Notes: generated from the letters alone by a model not told the origin. Counted from the stretch's first letter, positions 16,966-26,682 are shown. The stretch: 64,000 bases of DNA from Pontibacter sp. HSC-36F09 (GCF_024171605.1 NZ_JALKAA010000001.1:248001-312000); one strand, 5' to 3'. A program made the numbers and translations.

Positions 16966-18043
16966 CTAAGCCTGCATCAGGAAAGCCTTGATGTATTCAT
17001 CCAGGTCGCCGTCCAGCACATTCTGCACATCCGACCGCTCCACACCCGTGCGGATGTCCTTTACGAGTTTGTAAGGGTGCAGCACGTAGTTGCGGATCTG
17101 CGAACCGAAGTCGATGCGCTTTTTTGTGCTCTCAATGCGGTCGCGCTCCTCATTGCGCTTCTCCATCTCGATCTGGTAGAGACGTGACCGAAGCATGCGC
17201 AGGGCGTGTTCCTTGTTCATGAGTTGCGAGCGCTCGATCTGGCACTCGATCACGATACCGGTTGGCTTGTGTTTCAACCTCACGGCTGTCTCTACTTTGT
17301 TCACGTTCTGGCCACCAGCTCCACCCGATCGGAAAGTATCCCACTCAATATCGCTTGGGTTCACTTCGATGTGGATGGTGTCGTCCACCACCGGGTAGGC
17401 AAAGACAGAGGCAAAAGAGGTATGGCGACGGCCGCCCGAGTCAAAAGGCGAGATACGCACTAGACGGTGCACCCCGATCTCTGACTTAAGGTAACCGTAG
17501 GCAAAGTCGCCAGTAATCTCCAGGGTGGCTGATTTTATACCTGCACCGTCGCCGGGGTTGTAGTTGACCTGTCTCACGCCAAAATTGTGCGACTCAGCCC
17601 ACATGATGTACATGCGCATCAGCATTTCGGCCCAGTCCTGGCTCTCGGTGCCGCCCGCGCCCGGGTTGATCTCCAGGATGGCGCTCAGCTGGTCTTCTTC
17701 GCCACTTAACATGCGCTTGAACTCCAGCCCTTCGATGGCCTGCTCAGTCTTTTTCGCTTCGGCTTTTATGTCTTCTTCCGACACATCACCTTCCTTATGG
17801 AAATCAAAGAGCACTTCCAGGTCAGACAAAGACTTTTCTACTTCTTCGTAGTGGTCTGTCCATACCTTCAGCAGCTTTACTTCTTTGAGTACTTTCTCTG
17901 CTCCCTTCGGATCATCCCAAAAGTCAGGCGCCAGGGTTTGCTTCTCGGTCTCTGCTATCTGCTCTTTCTTGGCATCGTAGTCAAAGGTACCTCCTCAAGG
18001 CTGCAACGCGCGCCTTTAATTCCTTCATTTGTTCTGAAGTCAT
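16966..18043 (-). CDS. prfB: Peptide chain release factor 2, with programmed +1 frameshift
   Basis: The coding sequence is in two frames. The first begins at the ATG at 18043 and reads 20 codons ([20 protein letters not shown]) to an in-frame TGA at 17983-17981. The site is AGGAGG-TAC-CTT-TGA-C, matching the E. coli prfB shift site with its internal Shine-Dalgarno and slippery CTT. After a +1 shift the frame continues DYDAKKEQ... to 16966, giving 358 aa. The SPF anticodon-like tripeptide (ISPFDSGG) and catalytic GGQ (GAGGQNVNK) are intact, so it should read UGA and UAA stops. Low RF2 favours the shift, giving autoregulation. An ORF-only view would wrongly start at an internal Met at 17829. 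Confidence 0.97.
17981..17998 (-). promoter_or_regulatory. prfB recoding signal
   Basis: Complement of 17981-17998. The Shine-Dalgarno-like AGGAGG lies three bases before CTT, followed by TGA and C. This is the established autoregulatory frameshift element of bacterial prfB. Confidence 0.95.
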
Positions 18044-18069
18044 GCTTTCTGTTATTTATTAAACGCTAA

Positions 18070-18109
18070 AATGCTGGATCGCAAGCCTTTATGCTTTCGA
18101 TCCAGCATT
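18070..18109 (-). terminator. Terminator between ilvE and prfB
   Basis: Arms 18070-18081 and 18098-18109 form a perfect 12-bp stem, with further AAGC/GCTT pairing inside the loop. It lies 17 nt past the stop of leftward ilvE and is followed leftward by a T-rich stretch. Confidence 0.8.
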
Positions 18110-18125
18110 CACTTATACTTTATCG

Positions 18126-19199
18126 CTATAAGCTGATCTTATAGATCCAGTTATGCGCATCGGGTGCCTGACCGGTTTTGATGCGATCCAGCTCCGCTGC
18201 GATGCTGTTAGAAATCTCACGTCCTTCCGGTGCCGGCAGGTCCATGTCTTCTCCATTGAAATGGATAGTGGCAATCTGGGCGATAGTAGCGGCTGTTCCC
18301 GTACCGAATGCCTCTTGCAGTTTGCCGGCTTTGTGCGCTTCCACTATCTCGCTCACGGCCACTTTGCGTTCTTCTACAGGTATACCTTTGTCGCGGGCTA
18401 CCTGCAGCACGCTGTCGCGGGTGATACCTGACAGGATAGTGGTACTTACGGCAGGAGTCACCAGTTTGCCATCGATCACAAACATTACGTTCATGGTGCC
18501 CGACTCCTCAATATACTTGTGCTCACGGGCGTCGGTCCAGATGAGCTGGTGATAGCCGCGTTCCTGCATCTTGCGGGCAGGGTATAGCGCAGCACCGTAG
18601 TTACCGGCAGCCTTAGCAAAACCGGCTCCGCCTTCGGCTGAGCGCACATAGTTTGGCTCAATGGCGACACGCAGCGGCTGGCCATAATAGGCCCCCACCG
18701 GGCAGCTGAACACCATGAAGCGGTAAGTGGAGGATGGACGCACCCCGATAAAATCGTCGGTAGCGAAGATGAAGGGGCGAATGTACAAGGCGCAACCCGG
18801 TGTTGGCGGAACCCAGGCAGCATCCAGTCGAAGTAGTTGTTCTAATCCCTGCATGAAGATATCCTCAGGCAGCTCAGGTATACACATCCGGTCTCCGGAA
18901 ATGTTCAGACGCTTGAAGTTATCGAGCGGTCTGAACAGCTGGATATCACCATCAGCATTCCTGTAGGCTTTCATCCCTTCGAAAATGGCCTGTCCGTAGT
19001 GGAGGGCGGAGGTGGCCGGGCTTAGCGACATGTTGCCGTAGGGCTTAATTTCGGGGGTTTGCCATGCGCCGTCTTTGTAATCGGCTACTAGCATGTGGTC
19101 GGCAAATATTTTCCCGAACTCAATATTGTTAAAGTCTACCTCAGCGATACGGCTCTGCGCAACCGTCTGTGTAGGTATAGTTAGGGTATCAACTGACAT
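18126..19199 (-). CDS. ilvE: Branched-chain amino acid aminotransferase
   Basis: 357 aa, fold-type IV PLP enzyme of the longer (BCAT2/eukaryote-like) subgroup. It interconverts Leu, Ile and Val with their 2-oxo acids. Conserved features: LHYGQAIFEGMKAYR near residue 67, the PLP lysine region GFAKAAGNYGAAL near residue 200, EESGTMNVMFV near residue 235 and the phosphate-binding GTGTAATIAQI near residue 300. It is the last gene of a leftward run and ends at a hairpin. No other ilv or leu genes are nearby. Confidence 0.95.
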   Translation of the reverse strand: MSVDTLTIPTQTVAQSRIAEVDFNNIEFGKIFADHMLVADYKDGAWQTPEIKPYGNMSLSPATSALHYGQAIFEGMKAYRNADGDIQLFRPLDNFKRLNISGDRMCIPELPEDIFMQGLEQLLRLDAAWVPPTPGCALYIRPFIFATDDFIGVRPSSTYRFMVFSCPVGAYYGQPLRVAIEPNYVRSAEGGAGFAKAAGNYGAALYPARKMQERGYHQLIWTDAREHKYIEESGTMNVMFVIDGKLVTPAVSTTILSGITRDSVLQVARDKGIPVEERKVAVSEIVEAHKAGKLQEAFGTGTAATIAQIATIHFNGEDMDLPAPEGREISNSIAAELDRIKTGQAPDAHNWIYKISL

Positions 19200-19231
19200 A
19201 AATAAAGGGAATTATTAGTTGGACAATGCAA

Positions 19232-19783
19232 TCAGACGCGCGGCTTCCAGGCGATTTCCTCAGCCTGTAACTCATACGTCATTTTCCGGCAAAGAGCGAA
19301 CAGATAATCCGACAGGCGGTTGAGGTACACGATCACCAGATCATCCACTGGTGATTCTTCCTGGAGGCGGATGGCCAGGCGCTCTGCGCGGCGGCAAACG
19401 CAGCGGGCCAGATGCCCGAATGAAACCGACTGATGACCGCCCGGAAGCACAAACGAGCGCAATGGAGGCACTTCGGCTGTCATCTTGTCAATTTCCTGCT
19501 CCAGCAGGGTAACATCCTCGGGATGGAGGTCCGGCGTCACCATTTTGGTGTTCTTGTCGGGGTCGGTGGCCAGCGTGGAGCCGATGGTGAAGAGGCGGTC
19601 CTGTATCTCTTTCAGAATCTCAGCCCGGCTCTTGTTCACTTCCTGGTCACGTATCAGCCCGATGTAAGAGTTAAGTTCGTCTACGGTGCCGTAGGCTTCT
19701 ATGCGTAAGTGCGACTTAGCTACACGGGTACCTCCTATCAGAGAAGTAGTGCCCTTGTCGCCTGTCTTGGTATATATTTTCAT
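19232..19783 (-). CDS. ATP:cob(I)alamin adenosyltransferase (PduO type)
   Basis: 183 aa. It transfers the adenosyl group of ATP to cob(I)alamin, making adenosylcobalamin. The ATP site YTKTGDKGTTSL lies at residues 4-15, followed by YGTVDELNSYIGL near 31, VLPGG near 112, the conserved CRRAER near 130 and YLNRLSDYLFALCR near 152. These are the PduO-type signatures, unrelated to CobA or EutT. The start is 3 nt after the stop of the ABC ATPase gene, so the two are probably cotranscribed. No cobalamin riboswitch is seen in the short gap. Confidence 0.92.
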   Translation of the reverse strand: MKIYTKTGDKGTTSLIGGTRVAKSHLRIEAYGTVDELNSYIGLIRDQEVNKSRAEILKEIQDRLFTIGSTLATDPDKNTKMVTPDLHPEDVTLLEQEIDKMTAEVPPLRSFVLPGGHQSVSFGHLARCVCRRAERLAIRLQEESPVDDLVIVYLNRLSDYLFALCRKMTYELQAEEIAWKPRV

Positions 19784-19786
19784 GGG

Positions 19787-20509
19787 TTATTGCGCTGCGT
19801 TCATGTTCGCATGCGAAGTGACGTCCTGGTTCATCTCGTCTGTTTCTACTAATCCGTCGCGGAGGCGCACAATGCGGTGGGCGTATTTGGCGATGTCCTC
19901 TTCGTGCGTTACCATGATGATAGTATTACCTTTGGCGTGCAGGTTCTCGAACAGCTCCATGATCTCGTAAGAGGTCTTGGTGTCGAGGTTACCGGTCGGT
20001 TCGTCGGCCAGGATGATGCTGGGGTTGTTGATCAATGCACGGGCAATGGCCACACGCTGGCGCTGACCGCCTGACAGTTCGTTCGGCTTGTGCTTACCAC
20101 GGTTACCGAGGCCTACACTCTCGAGCGCTTTCTGCGCTTTTTCTTCACGCGTCGATTTGTTATACCCGGCATAGATCAGCGGCAGGGCCACGTTTTCGAG
20201 AGAGCTCTGGCGCGGTAGCAGGTTAAAGGTCTGGAACACGAAGCCGATCTCCTTGTTGCGCACCTCCGCCAGTTCATTGTCCGTCATGTTGCTCACATCG
20301 TTGCCGTTCAGGACGTACTGGCCTCCTGTGGGGGTATCCAGACAGCCGATGATATTCATGAGCGTTGACTTTCCGGAACCGGAAGGCCCCATAAATGCCA
20401 CATACTCTCCCCGCTCGATCCGGATGGACACAGACTTGAGTGCATGAATGGTTTCGCTACCCATGCGGTATACCTTCGAAATATCGTGTGTCTCGATGAT
20501 GGTGCTCAT
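19787..20509 (-). CDS. ABC transporter ATP-binding protein, LolD/MacB type
   Basis: 240 aa ATPase. Walker [10 protein letters not shown] near residue 42, Q-loop [10 protein letters not shown], signature [15 protein letters not shown] and Walker [13 protein letters not shown] are all intact. The sequence fits the MacB/LolD/FtsE-like branch that energises lipoprotein release or efflux. The frame is open further upstream, but the family N-terminus ([17 protein letters not shown]) starts at the ATG at 20509, 10 nt past the preceding stop. No permease of the FtsX/MacB type is adjacent, so its partner is encoded elsewhere. Confidence 0.9.
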   Translation of the reverse strand: MSTIIETHDISKVYRMGSETIHALKSVSIRIERGEYVAFMGPSGSGKSTLMNIIGCLDTPTGGQYVLNGNDVSNMTDNELAEVRNKEIGFVFQTFNLLPRQSSLENVALPLIYAGYNKSTREEKAQKALESVGLGNRGKHKPNELSGGQRQRVAIARALINNPSIILADEPTGNLDTKTSYEIMELFENLHAKGNTIIMVTHEEDIAKYAHRIVRLRDGLVETDEMNQDVTSHANMNAAQ

Positions 20510-20519
20510 AGAACCTATT

Positions 20520-23500
20520 TTAGAGTTGCCATTGGTCCGCCTCTGCCTCTTTCGCTCGGCGCTGTTTATCAAATTTCTCTTTAAAAGTACTATATTCCGA
20601 AGCAGGAAGCAAGCTGCGCAGCGAAACAAGCGCCTCGTCCGCGTAATTGACAAGCCCCCTATTCAGGCTCTCCAGCGCATAGGCTTTATGCAGGCTGACA
20701 GAGTACGGATTATAGGTGATGCCGTCCAGCAGGATGTCGTAGGCCTGCATCTCGCCCGGGCTATACCTGGCAAAGAAAGCGGTGGCATTCTCTACTACAT
20801 TTTCATCGAACAGCAACATCTTCAGAGCCTGGCTATACCTTTCGGCGGCTTCACGGTCACGGCCTTTTATTTCGGCTATTTTGGCCCGGAAGTACAGTTT
20901 GTGCCGCTTGTCCTTCGGCGTCAGGTATAGGTTATCCATCCGCTTGACCAGCACCTCCTGGTTCTTGGTATTGAGCCACAGGCGCATCTGCTGCAGGTTG
21001 AGCCTGGAGCGGAGCTCTCCTTCCGGCTGCAGTTCAGCGGCGGCCTCTTTTATGGCTTCGTTGGCCAGCTTCCACTGCCTTCTTCCCATATAGTAATCTA
21101 CTTTAGCCACCAATGCCTCGCGACGCAAGTCTTTTTCCTGCACACTCTTCACGATGCGCTCTACATCCGCTGGGAGCAGATCAGGCAGGTAGGCAATCAG
21201 ATACTGCACCTTGTCGCGGTCCGGGGCTTTTGTGATGATGGCGGACGGCGCCTGTTCCAGCACCCCCTCCAGCGACTGCGCCACCGCAACCGCCGACTCC
21301 AGCTCTGTAAAGGCGACATCGCCGAGCGCTACCACCGCCCCATCAGACTGATGGTTGAGAGCCAACGCGTAGCCATGCGACAGGAAAGCCTGCGTAAAGC
21401 CCCTGTCCTTGGCCTCTTTGAAATAATGGGCGGCTGCACCGTAATTTTCCTCCTCCATCATCCAGTGCCCTAAAGCATTATAATAATAGCCGCTGCGTTC
21501 GCCAGCAGCGAGTGCTAGGTTTTCCACCACGCTACGCGCCTCTTTCGGCCTGCCGTCGTAATGGTGCACCAGCCCTTTCAGGTATAGCAGGTCCTCCATA
21601 AAGAGCCTGTTTGCCTGCGAGGCCAGGTAGCGGTTGATCGGTTTCAACAGCGAGGTATCGCCTTTGTTTACACTGGAAATGGTTTTGTTGTAGAATAGGG
21701 TGAGGTCCTCCACCTGCTCCAGCGAGTCCGGCACAAAATCATCTTCCTTAATATCGGAAGTACGCCCCAGTAACTGATTAAGGGCCGCCATGTTGCTGCG
21801 CAGCGGTTTATATTTGGTGGAGCGGATTTCGGTTAGCAGTTCCTTGGCCTCCTCTGGCATGGCCTGGCGAGTATAGTAGGCCATCCGGTTGCTGCGAACT
21901 AGGTCCTGATTTTCTGCGTGCCGCTGTGCCAGGTCAAAGTAGTAGGCTACGCTGTCGTGCACGCTGGTCTGTGCGTATAGCAGCGCCAGGTTATTGTAGA
22001 TCTCCCCGTTTTTTGGAAAGACCTCCGCTCCCTGCTGCAGCACATAAAGCTTTTCGAAAAAGTACTGCTTGCGGTCATACAGGTTAGCCAAACGGATGTA
22101 GAGCTTCGGGTTCGGACTTCGCTCCAGTGCCTCCTGCAGCGTTAGAATCTCTTTGTTGCGCTCGTTCTGCGCACGATACATGGCCGACAGGCTAAAGCTC
22201 GCTTTCGTGTTGTGGTTATCAAACAGATCGCTCTCTCTGTAGAAACGCTCCGCCAGTATATCGTTTTCAGAACCCTTGTACAGGTCGCCGAGGTAGCTGT
22301 AGTAGCCGGCGTATGCATTGAAATAGACCCTGAACTGCGTGCGCATCACCAGGATGGTCAGTAGAATGGCTCCCATCGTGTAAATGGTATATACCGGCAG
22401 TCGCTTGGGTTGGTATACTACCTTATACACAGCCAGCCGCTGCTTGATCAATCCCCCGAAGTTCACCATCACATACAGGAAAAAGAAGGCTCCGAAGGCC
22501 AGGTGCGTGTACACGATCAGGTTATGGAAGACGGAAATAGCGGAATCGTTGGCGGTGGCATAGGCGTAACCAATGCTCAGGAAAGTGATGGTGGCAAACA
22601 CCAGGTAGATGATGGCACCGGTAGGCTTAAAAGGGAAAAGCCTACCATATAGGGACTCGCGCTGGCGCATGCCCCAAAAGCCGGCTATCGCCGAGAAAAG
22701 CAGGATAACGAAAGCATTGATGTAAAAAAAGTCGCCTTTTAGGTAGCCGACGTGGCGCAGGTATAGCAGCACCAGGTTCACCAGGTATAACACGCTCACC
22801 AGCACAAACTGCCATACGCTGAAGCGACGCTCCGGCTTAGCGGCCTGCGTGTTGATCCAGAGCAAAGCGTTGATGTTTTCGTAGCCCACCCAGATCATAA
22901 AAAGCAGTGAAGCCACGATGAGCGCCAGCGAACTGTAATTGGCCAGGTGCAGGGTGGTGAGCAGTGGCGTAAAGTCGGACTCCGTGTAAATGAAAGCCCC
23001 CAGCAAACTGATCAGGGCGATCATCACCATGATCCGCACACTGAAGGAAACCTGTTGGTAAAATGCCTGAAAAGCATAAGTGGCCAGGGCAAAAAGCACG
23101 ATCGACACGAGCAGCGTCGTCTGACCGGTACTGTTGCCAATCACGCCGAGCAGATCCAGGTTGAAAGAGGCCAGCAGCATCATAAGCAGCAGCATACCCG
23201 CAAAGTAAGGAATGCGCTTCATGGTGGTGATCGCTGCGGCATAGAAGGCCAGGCAAAGGGCCAGCAACAGCATCAGGCCTACTGCAGCGAGTTTATTGAG
23301 GACAGGCACCGCCACATCATACTGCTCTGTGAGCAGGTAGCCGTCGGCATACAGGGTGAAGGACTCCAGCAGGCGCGAAAACTCGTGCACAGGCACCTGC
23401 ACTACCTGAAGTTCAGGCAACTTATCCCAGGCCAGGAAATTGCTCTCACCGGTGAAGTAATGGTATACCCCAAGCATGAGCGCCAGCGCGGCCACGATCA

Positions 23501-23564
23501 GCAAAAACAGAAAGGGATACCTGGTGTCCGCATCCCAACTGTTCCAAAACTTGATTTTGTTCAT
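20520..23564 (-). CDS. Large membrane protein with C-terminal TPR repeats
   Basis: 1014 aa. The N-terminal half has about 11-12 hydrophobic helices (residues 15 to about 425, with a break of about 60 residues after the first), the rest is a helical region with several TPR-like units (for example [21 protein letters not shown] and [13 protein letters not shown] near 510-550). It resembles uncharacterised Cytophagales membrane-TPR proteins and carries no catalytic motif I recognise. The ATG at 23564 is chosen over a TTG six bases upstream. It lies between gatC (15 nt) and the ABC ATPase (10 nt), so it may work with that ATPase, but that is inference. Confidence 0.8.
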   Translation of the reverse strand: MNKIKFWNSWDADTRYPFLFLLIVAALALMLGVYHYFTGESNFLAWDKLPELQVVQVPVHEFSRLLESFTLYADGYLLTEQYDVAVPVLNKLAAVGLMLLLALCLAFYAAAITTMKRIPYFAGMLLLMMLLASFNLDLLGVIGNSTGQTTLLVSIVLFALATYAFQAFYQQVSFSVRIMVMIALISLLGAFIYTESDFTPLLTTLHLANYSSLALIVASLLFMIWVGYENINALLWINTQAAKPERRFSVWQFVLVSVLYLVNLVLLYLRHVGYLKGDFFYINAFVILLFSAIAGFWGMRQRESLYGRLFPFKPTGAIIYLVFATITFLSIGYAYATANDSAISVFHNLIVYTHLAFGAFFFLYVMVNFGGLIKQRLAVYKVVYQPKRLPVYTIYTMGAILLTILVMRTQFRVYFNAYAGYYSYLGDLYKGSENDILAERFYRESDLFDNHNTKASFSLSAMYRAQNERNKEILTLQEALERSPNPKLYIRLANLYDRKQYFFEKLYVLQQGAEVFPKNGEIYNNLALLYAQTSVHDSVAYYFDLAQRHAENQDLVRSNRMAYYTRQAMPEEAKELLTEIRSTKYKPLRSNMAALNQLLGRTSDIKEDDFVPDSLEQVEDLTLFYNKTISSVNKGDTSLLKPINRYLASQANRLFMEDLLYLKGLVHHYDGRPKEARSVVENLALAAGERSGYYYNALGHWMMEEENYGAAAHYFKEAKDRGFTQAFLSHGYALALNHQSDGAVVALGDVAFTELESAVAVAQSLEGVLEQAPSAIITKAPDRDKVQYLIAYLPDLLPADVERIVKSVQEKDLRREALVAKVDYYMGRRQWKLANEAIKEAAAELQPEGELRSRLNLQQMRLWLNTKNQEVLVKRMDNLYLTPKDKRHKLYFRAKIAEIKGRDREAAERYSQALKMLLFDENVVENATAFFARYSPGEMQAYDILLDGITYNPYSVSLHKAYALESLNRGLVNYADEALVSLRSLLPASEYSTFKEKFDKQRRAKEAEADQWQL

Positions 23565-23579
23565 AGACAAACCGACAGA

Positions 23580-23867
23580 CTATTCGAGCACTTTCGGTAC
23601 TCTGAAATAATCGGAGTCTTTTCTCGGGGCGTTTTTCAGCGCTTCGTCGTGCGATACGGTGTTCTGCGCCAGGTCTTCGCGCATCACGTTCACCTCCTCT
23701 GACATGTGAATGAGGGGCTCCACGTTTTCAGTATCGAGTTCGCGGAGCTGGTCCACCCAGTTCAGGATCTTGTTCAGGTCCTGCAGCATCTCCTGCTCTT
23801 TCTCCTCGTTAAACTCCAGCCTGGCCAGGTGCGCGATCTTTCTAATGGTTTGTATATCGGTTGACAT
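23580..23867 (-). CDS. gatC: Asp-tRNA(Asn)/Glu-tRNA(Gln) amidotransferase subunit C
   Basis: 95 aa, normal for GatC, the small subunit that stabilises the GatAB amidotransferase making Gln-tRNA and Asn-tRNA from mischarged precursors. Family pattern: IAHLARLEFNEEKEQEMLQDLNKILNWVDQL in the N-terminal helices, then EPLIHMSEEVNVMREDL and the C-terminal APRKDSDYFRVPKVLE. The first codons overlap the end of plsC by 26 nt, suggesting translational coupling. gatA and gatB are not in the window. Confidence 0.93.
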   Translation of the reverse strand: MSTDIQTIRKIAHLARLEFNEEKEQEMLQDLNKILNWVDQLRELDTENVEPLIHMSEEVNVMREDLAQNTVSHDEALKNAPRKDSDYFRVPKVLE

Positions 23868-24615
23868 CTATCGGATTGTGTTTCTTAAGTTCTTCTTGAA
23901 TGATATTAAATACTTGTTCTTTCAGGGCTGGCAGATCCTGCAGCGTCATGCCCTGGGTCTCTATCGGCTCGTGCATGATGATCTTGAGCGGATGCCAGCG
24001 CACTTTCAGCTTGCCATCCAGATCGGGCAGAAACTTGTGGTTATAGGGCATGGTAACCGGTACCACCGGCAACTGCTTCTCGATGGCTAACCTGAACGGT
24101 CCGTCTTTAAAAGCCAGCAGTTCCTCTCCGGCTGTGGGCGGTATGGTACCCTCCGGGAAAATCACCAGGTTGCGGCCCTGTTCCAGCGAACGCACCGACT
24201 GGATGTAACTCTTGGCACTGCTGATGGCGCTTTTGCGGTCTACGGCAATGTATAGCTTTTCGTATACCTTGCCCCAGAGCGGTACTTTGGTGAGCGAGCT
24301 CTTCCCGACAAAGTTAATAAAACCCGGGATGGCGTGCAGCATCAGCGGAATATCGAGGTATGAGCTGTGGTTGGGCGTGAAAATATACTGCTTTTTGCGG
24401 TCGAAGCGCATGCGCCACTCCACCTGCAGCGGCGCCAGGAACATGCGCAGGGCCGACGAGGACCAGAAACGGTTGATGCCGTGCACGTGCGGGTGCCAGC
24501 GCTGCTTACGGATTAGTATGGCCTGAAACGGATACGTGACCACGAACGGCATCACAAACCAGGTAACACACCAGGTTGTATAGAGGCGATGGGACAGGTA
24601 TTTAAGCGCTTTCAT
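23842..24615 (-). CDS. plsC: 1-acyl-sn-glycerol-3-phosphate acyltransferase
   Basis: 257 aa PlsC-family enzyme that acylates lysophosphatidate to phosphatidate at the inner membrane. Motif I is NHSSYLDIP (the HxxxxD His and Asp) near residue 79, motif II is near GKSSLTKVP, motif III is FPEGT near residue 153 and motif IV includes LPVVPVT. An N-terminal hydrophobic helix (about 13-33) probably tethers it. The 3' end overlaps gatC by 26 nt. The true substrate could also be an ornithine- or sulfonolipid precursor, because the family is broad. Confidence 0.9.
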   Translation of the reverse strand: MKALKYLSHRLYTTWCVTWFVMPFVVTYPFQAILIRKQRWHPHVHGINRFWSSSALRMFLAPLQVEWRMRFDRKKQYIFTPNHSSYLDIPLMLHAIPGFINFVGKSSLTKVPLWGKVYEKLYIAVDRKSAISSAKSYIQSVRSLEQGRNLVIFPEGTIPPTAGEELLAFKDGPFRLAIEKQLPVVPVTMPYNHKFLPDLDGKLKVRWHPLKIIMHEPIETQGMTLQDLPALKEQVFNIIQEELKKHNPIDVNRYTNH

Positions 24616-24683
24616 GCCTTCAAATGTAAGAATAATCCACCAGTTATCAATCAGAGGCGCTTCGGCAAACAGGCTTTGCCCGC

Positions 24684-25241
24684 TTACTTTTCCTGCTCCA
24701 GCAAAATAGCCGCTTTGAGTATACCTGCCACGCTGATGGCATCAGTAATTTCGTTGTCCATGACCATGCGTACGGCCTCCTCAAAGGCCACGCGCCGAAT
24801 GTGAATCACCTCCGTTTCTTCAAAAGCGGTTTCGCCGGGCTTTAGTTCCTGTGCCAGGAAAACGAAACCCTCTTCGTCGGTTACGGAATTGGAGGTATGG
24901 AGACGGCCAATGTTGGTCCATTTTTCGGCCGTAAAACCGGTTTCTTCCTGCAGTTCGCGCTTGGCCGAGGCCAGGATGTCGTTTTCGATCAGGCCGCCGC
25001 CCATCGGTATTTCCCAGCTGTACTCGTTGAGGGGGTAGCGGTACTGCCCCACCAGGTAGGTATAGCCCTCGTCGTCGACAGGTATAATACCGATGGCTTT
25101 GTTCTTCATGCTCACTACACCGTAGATGCCCTCGCCGCCATTGGGGTTGAGCACCTGGTCTTCGCGCACTTTTATCCAGGGATTCTGATATATCTCTTTG
25201 CTGGACAGGGTGGTCCAGGGGTTGTGTTTTTCGTCAATCAT
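24684..25241 (-). CDS. Nudix hydrolase, ADP-ribose pyrophosphatase-like
   Basis: 185 aa. The Nudix box is present as GGGLIENDILASAKRELQEE then TGF, with the metal-binding REL-x-EE core intact; the Glu normally found eight residues before the Arg is replaced by Asn, which is not one of the core catalytic positions. The surrounding fold (GQYRYPLNEYSWEIPMGGG) matches ADP-ribose pyrophosphatases that clear ADP-ribose or related sugars. The open frame extends 21 nt upstream into ridA, but the ATG at 25241, just after the ridA stop and preceded by AGAAGGAAA, is a better start. Confidence 0.88.
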   Translation of the reverse strand: MIDEKHNPWTTLSSKEIYQNPWIKVREDQVLNPNGGEGIYGVVSMKNKAIGIIPVDDEGYTYLVGQYRYPLNEYSWEIPMGGGLIENDILASAKRELQEETGFTAEKWTNIGRLHTSNSVTDEEGFVFLAQELKPGETAFEETEVIHIRRVAFEEAVRMVMDNEITDAISVAGILKAAILLEQEK

Positions 25242-25245
25242 TATG

Positions 25246-25626
25246 CTATTTCCTTCTGGCAATCATCTCTATCTCTACCTGCGCGCCCAAAGGCAGCGAG
25301 GCTACCCCGATGGTGGTGCGGGCCGGGTATGGCGAGGCAAATTTAGTCGCGTATACCTTGTTCATCGCCTCAAAATTGGCCATGTCGGTCAGGAAGACAT
25401 TTACTTTTACCACATCGTCGGGCGTTAAACCCGTTGAGGCCAGCACCTGAAACAGGTTTTGGAAGCACTGCTCTGTTTGCGCAGCGATGTCACCCTGCAC
25501 CAGCTTTCCGGTACCGGAGTCGATGGGCGTTTGGCCGGACAGGAAAACCAACTCTCCTGATTCCACTGCATGGGAATATGGGCCTACGGCTACCGCTCCC
25601 TCGGCATTAAAAGCTTTTCTGGACAT
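25246..25626 (-). CDS. ridA: RidA-family enamine/imine deaminase
   Basis: 126 aa, full-length RidA (YjgF/YER057c). It hydrolyses reactive 2-aminoacrylate and related imines formed by PLP dehydratases. Conserved: GPYSHAV near residue 17, the VVKVNVFLTDM strand near 80, the substrate-binding Arg in ARTTIGVASLPLGA near 105 and the Glu in VEIEMIA. The Nudix gene starts 5 nt downstream on the same strand, so the two form a likely operon. Confidence 0.94.
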   Translation of the reverse strand: MSRKAFNAEGAVAVGPYSHAVESGELVFLSGQTPIDSGTGKLVQGDIAAQTEQCFQNLFQVLASTGLTPDDVVKVNVFLTDMANFEAMNKVYATKFASPYPARTTIGVASLPLGAQVEIEMIARRK

Positions 25627-25714
25627 ATGTTTGGCTTGTTTGAACGATGATTCTAAGCAAAGATAAGGTATAGGAAAATTTAATTTGTAAACAATCAGCC
25701 TTGCTCACATAAAA

Positions 25715-25755
25715 GCCTGCAACAGCCGGGCTTGAAACGCGCAGTTGTTGCAGGC
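25715..25755 (-). terminator. Terminator of the 25.8-27.5 kb leftward genes
   Basis: Ten-base arms 25715-25724 and 25746-25755 pair perfectly. Read leftward the stem is followed by TTTTATG. It lies 25 nt past the stop of the 198-aa gene. Confidence 0.7.
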
Positions 25756-25779
25756 CGAACAGGTATAGCCGTGTTTATA

Positions 25780-26376
25780 TTATTGCTGCAATCTGGCTCT
25801 ACCGGCTTTCACCCACTCCTCGAGCACGCGTACTGCATTTTCGGCCCGCTCGATGGCAGCTCTTCTTTCATCCAGCTCAGTATCAGTTATTTTCCCGGAT
25901 TTTCTGTTTTTTTCCAGGTCGTTTTTTGCCTTTGCAATCCGGTCTTTTGCTTCTTTTACCTTGCTGTCTCCTTCGTCAACTGTCGTCTCCAGGCGGGCCT
26001 TTCTTTCTTCTCCCGTCATGCGGGCGTCAGCCGCTCTGTTCTGCCCGAACTCACGTCCGCTCATGTCGCCTTTGTCCTGGCCGTAAGCGTTGCCATTTTC
26101 TGCCTCATCGTGTTGTTGATGGCCTTTCTTTCCCTGGGTCTGCGCACGGTCGCGCTGGACTCTCTCCTGCTTTTCCTCAAGCTTGCTGTTTTTCTGGTGA
26201 ACCTTGTTGCCTTTGGCGTTCTGGTTTTTCTCCCGGACCTCCTGCTCTTCGCCGGACTCCGTAGCTTGCCTGTTGGCGTTGCCTTTGCCTTGCTGCGCCA
26301 CGGCCGATTGAGTTACGGCTACTGTCAGGCCGAGCGCCATGCCCAGTCCGATGGTTCTGATGATCTGCTTTTTCAT
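25780..26376 (-). CDS. Secreted, highly charged coiled-coil protein
   Basis: 198 aa. Cleavable signal peptide ending SAVAQ near residue 28, then a region extremely rich in Lys, Glu, Gln, Asn and Gly without hydrophobic patches (about 29-120), and a C-terminal heptad-like helix pair (KVKEAKDRIAKAKNDLEKN and ELDERRAAIERAENAVRVL). No catalytic motif or known family is recognised. It probably sits in the periplasm, disordered then coiled coil. It lies 13 nt downstream of a small lipoprotein gene, so the pair may act together at the envelope. Confidence 0.75.
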   Translation of the reverse strand: MKKQIIRTIGLGMALGLTVAVTQSAVAQQGKGNANRQATESGEEQEVREKNQNAKGNKVHQKNSKLEEKQERVQRDRAQTQGKKGHQQHDEAENGNAYGQDKGDMSGREFGQNRAADARMTGEERKARLETTVDEGDSKVKEAKDRIAKAKNDLEKNRKSGKITDTELDERRAAIERAENAVRVLEEWVKAGRARLQQ

Positions 26377-26389
26377 GCTAGGCTATCCT

Positions 26390-26593
26390 TTAAATTTCGT
26401 TCAACAAAGAGTCTACTTCGGCAGCAGCTTCTTCAATCTCAACCCGGGTATTATCTATTTCCGCACCGGCTGTGTCGGCGGGTGCCGTGTCGGCTTCGGG
26501 TTTGGTTACGGTTGTTTCCTCGGTATCGGGCGTACTGTTGCAGCCTGCCATGAGTAAAGCGCCAAGGACAAAGACGAGAAGGTGTTTTTTCAT
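26390..26593 (-). CDS. Small acidic lipoprotein
   Basis: 67 aa. Signal peptide with lipobox LMAGC (Cys at 18), followed by a short Thr/Asp/Ala-rich acidic tail with no domain, ending in a helix (EIEEAAAEVDSLLNEI). It lies upstream of and close to the secreted coiled-coil gene and is probably cotranscribed. Function unknown; a periplasmic tether or scaffold for its basic-rich neighbour is a guess. Confidence 0.7.
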   Translation of the reverse strand: MKKHLLVFVLGALLMAGCNSTPDTEETTVTKPEADTAPADTAGAEIDNTRVEIEEAAAEVDSLLNEI

Positions 26594-26682
26594 AAGTTCA
26601 GGGTTATTTAATGGTTTGTATAAATGATGAGGCCGATGCTGCGATTAGGCAATATACACAATAGGTATAGAAAGTAGCGGTA

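Noticed and set aside
16966..17829. Release factor 2 as a 287-aa protein starting at 17829
   Set aside because: The upstream frame and recoding site show that the full gene starts at 18043 with a +1 shift.
19784..20509. N-terminally extended ABC ATPase starting at 20653
   Set aside because: The extension is basic, overlaps the preceding gene and is unlike the family N-terminus.
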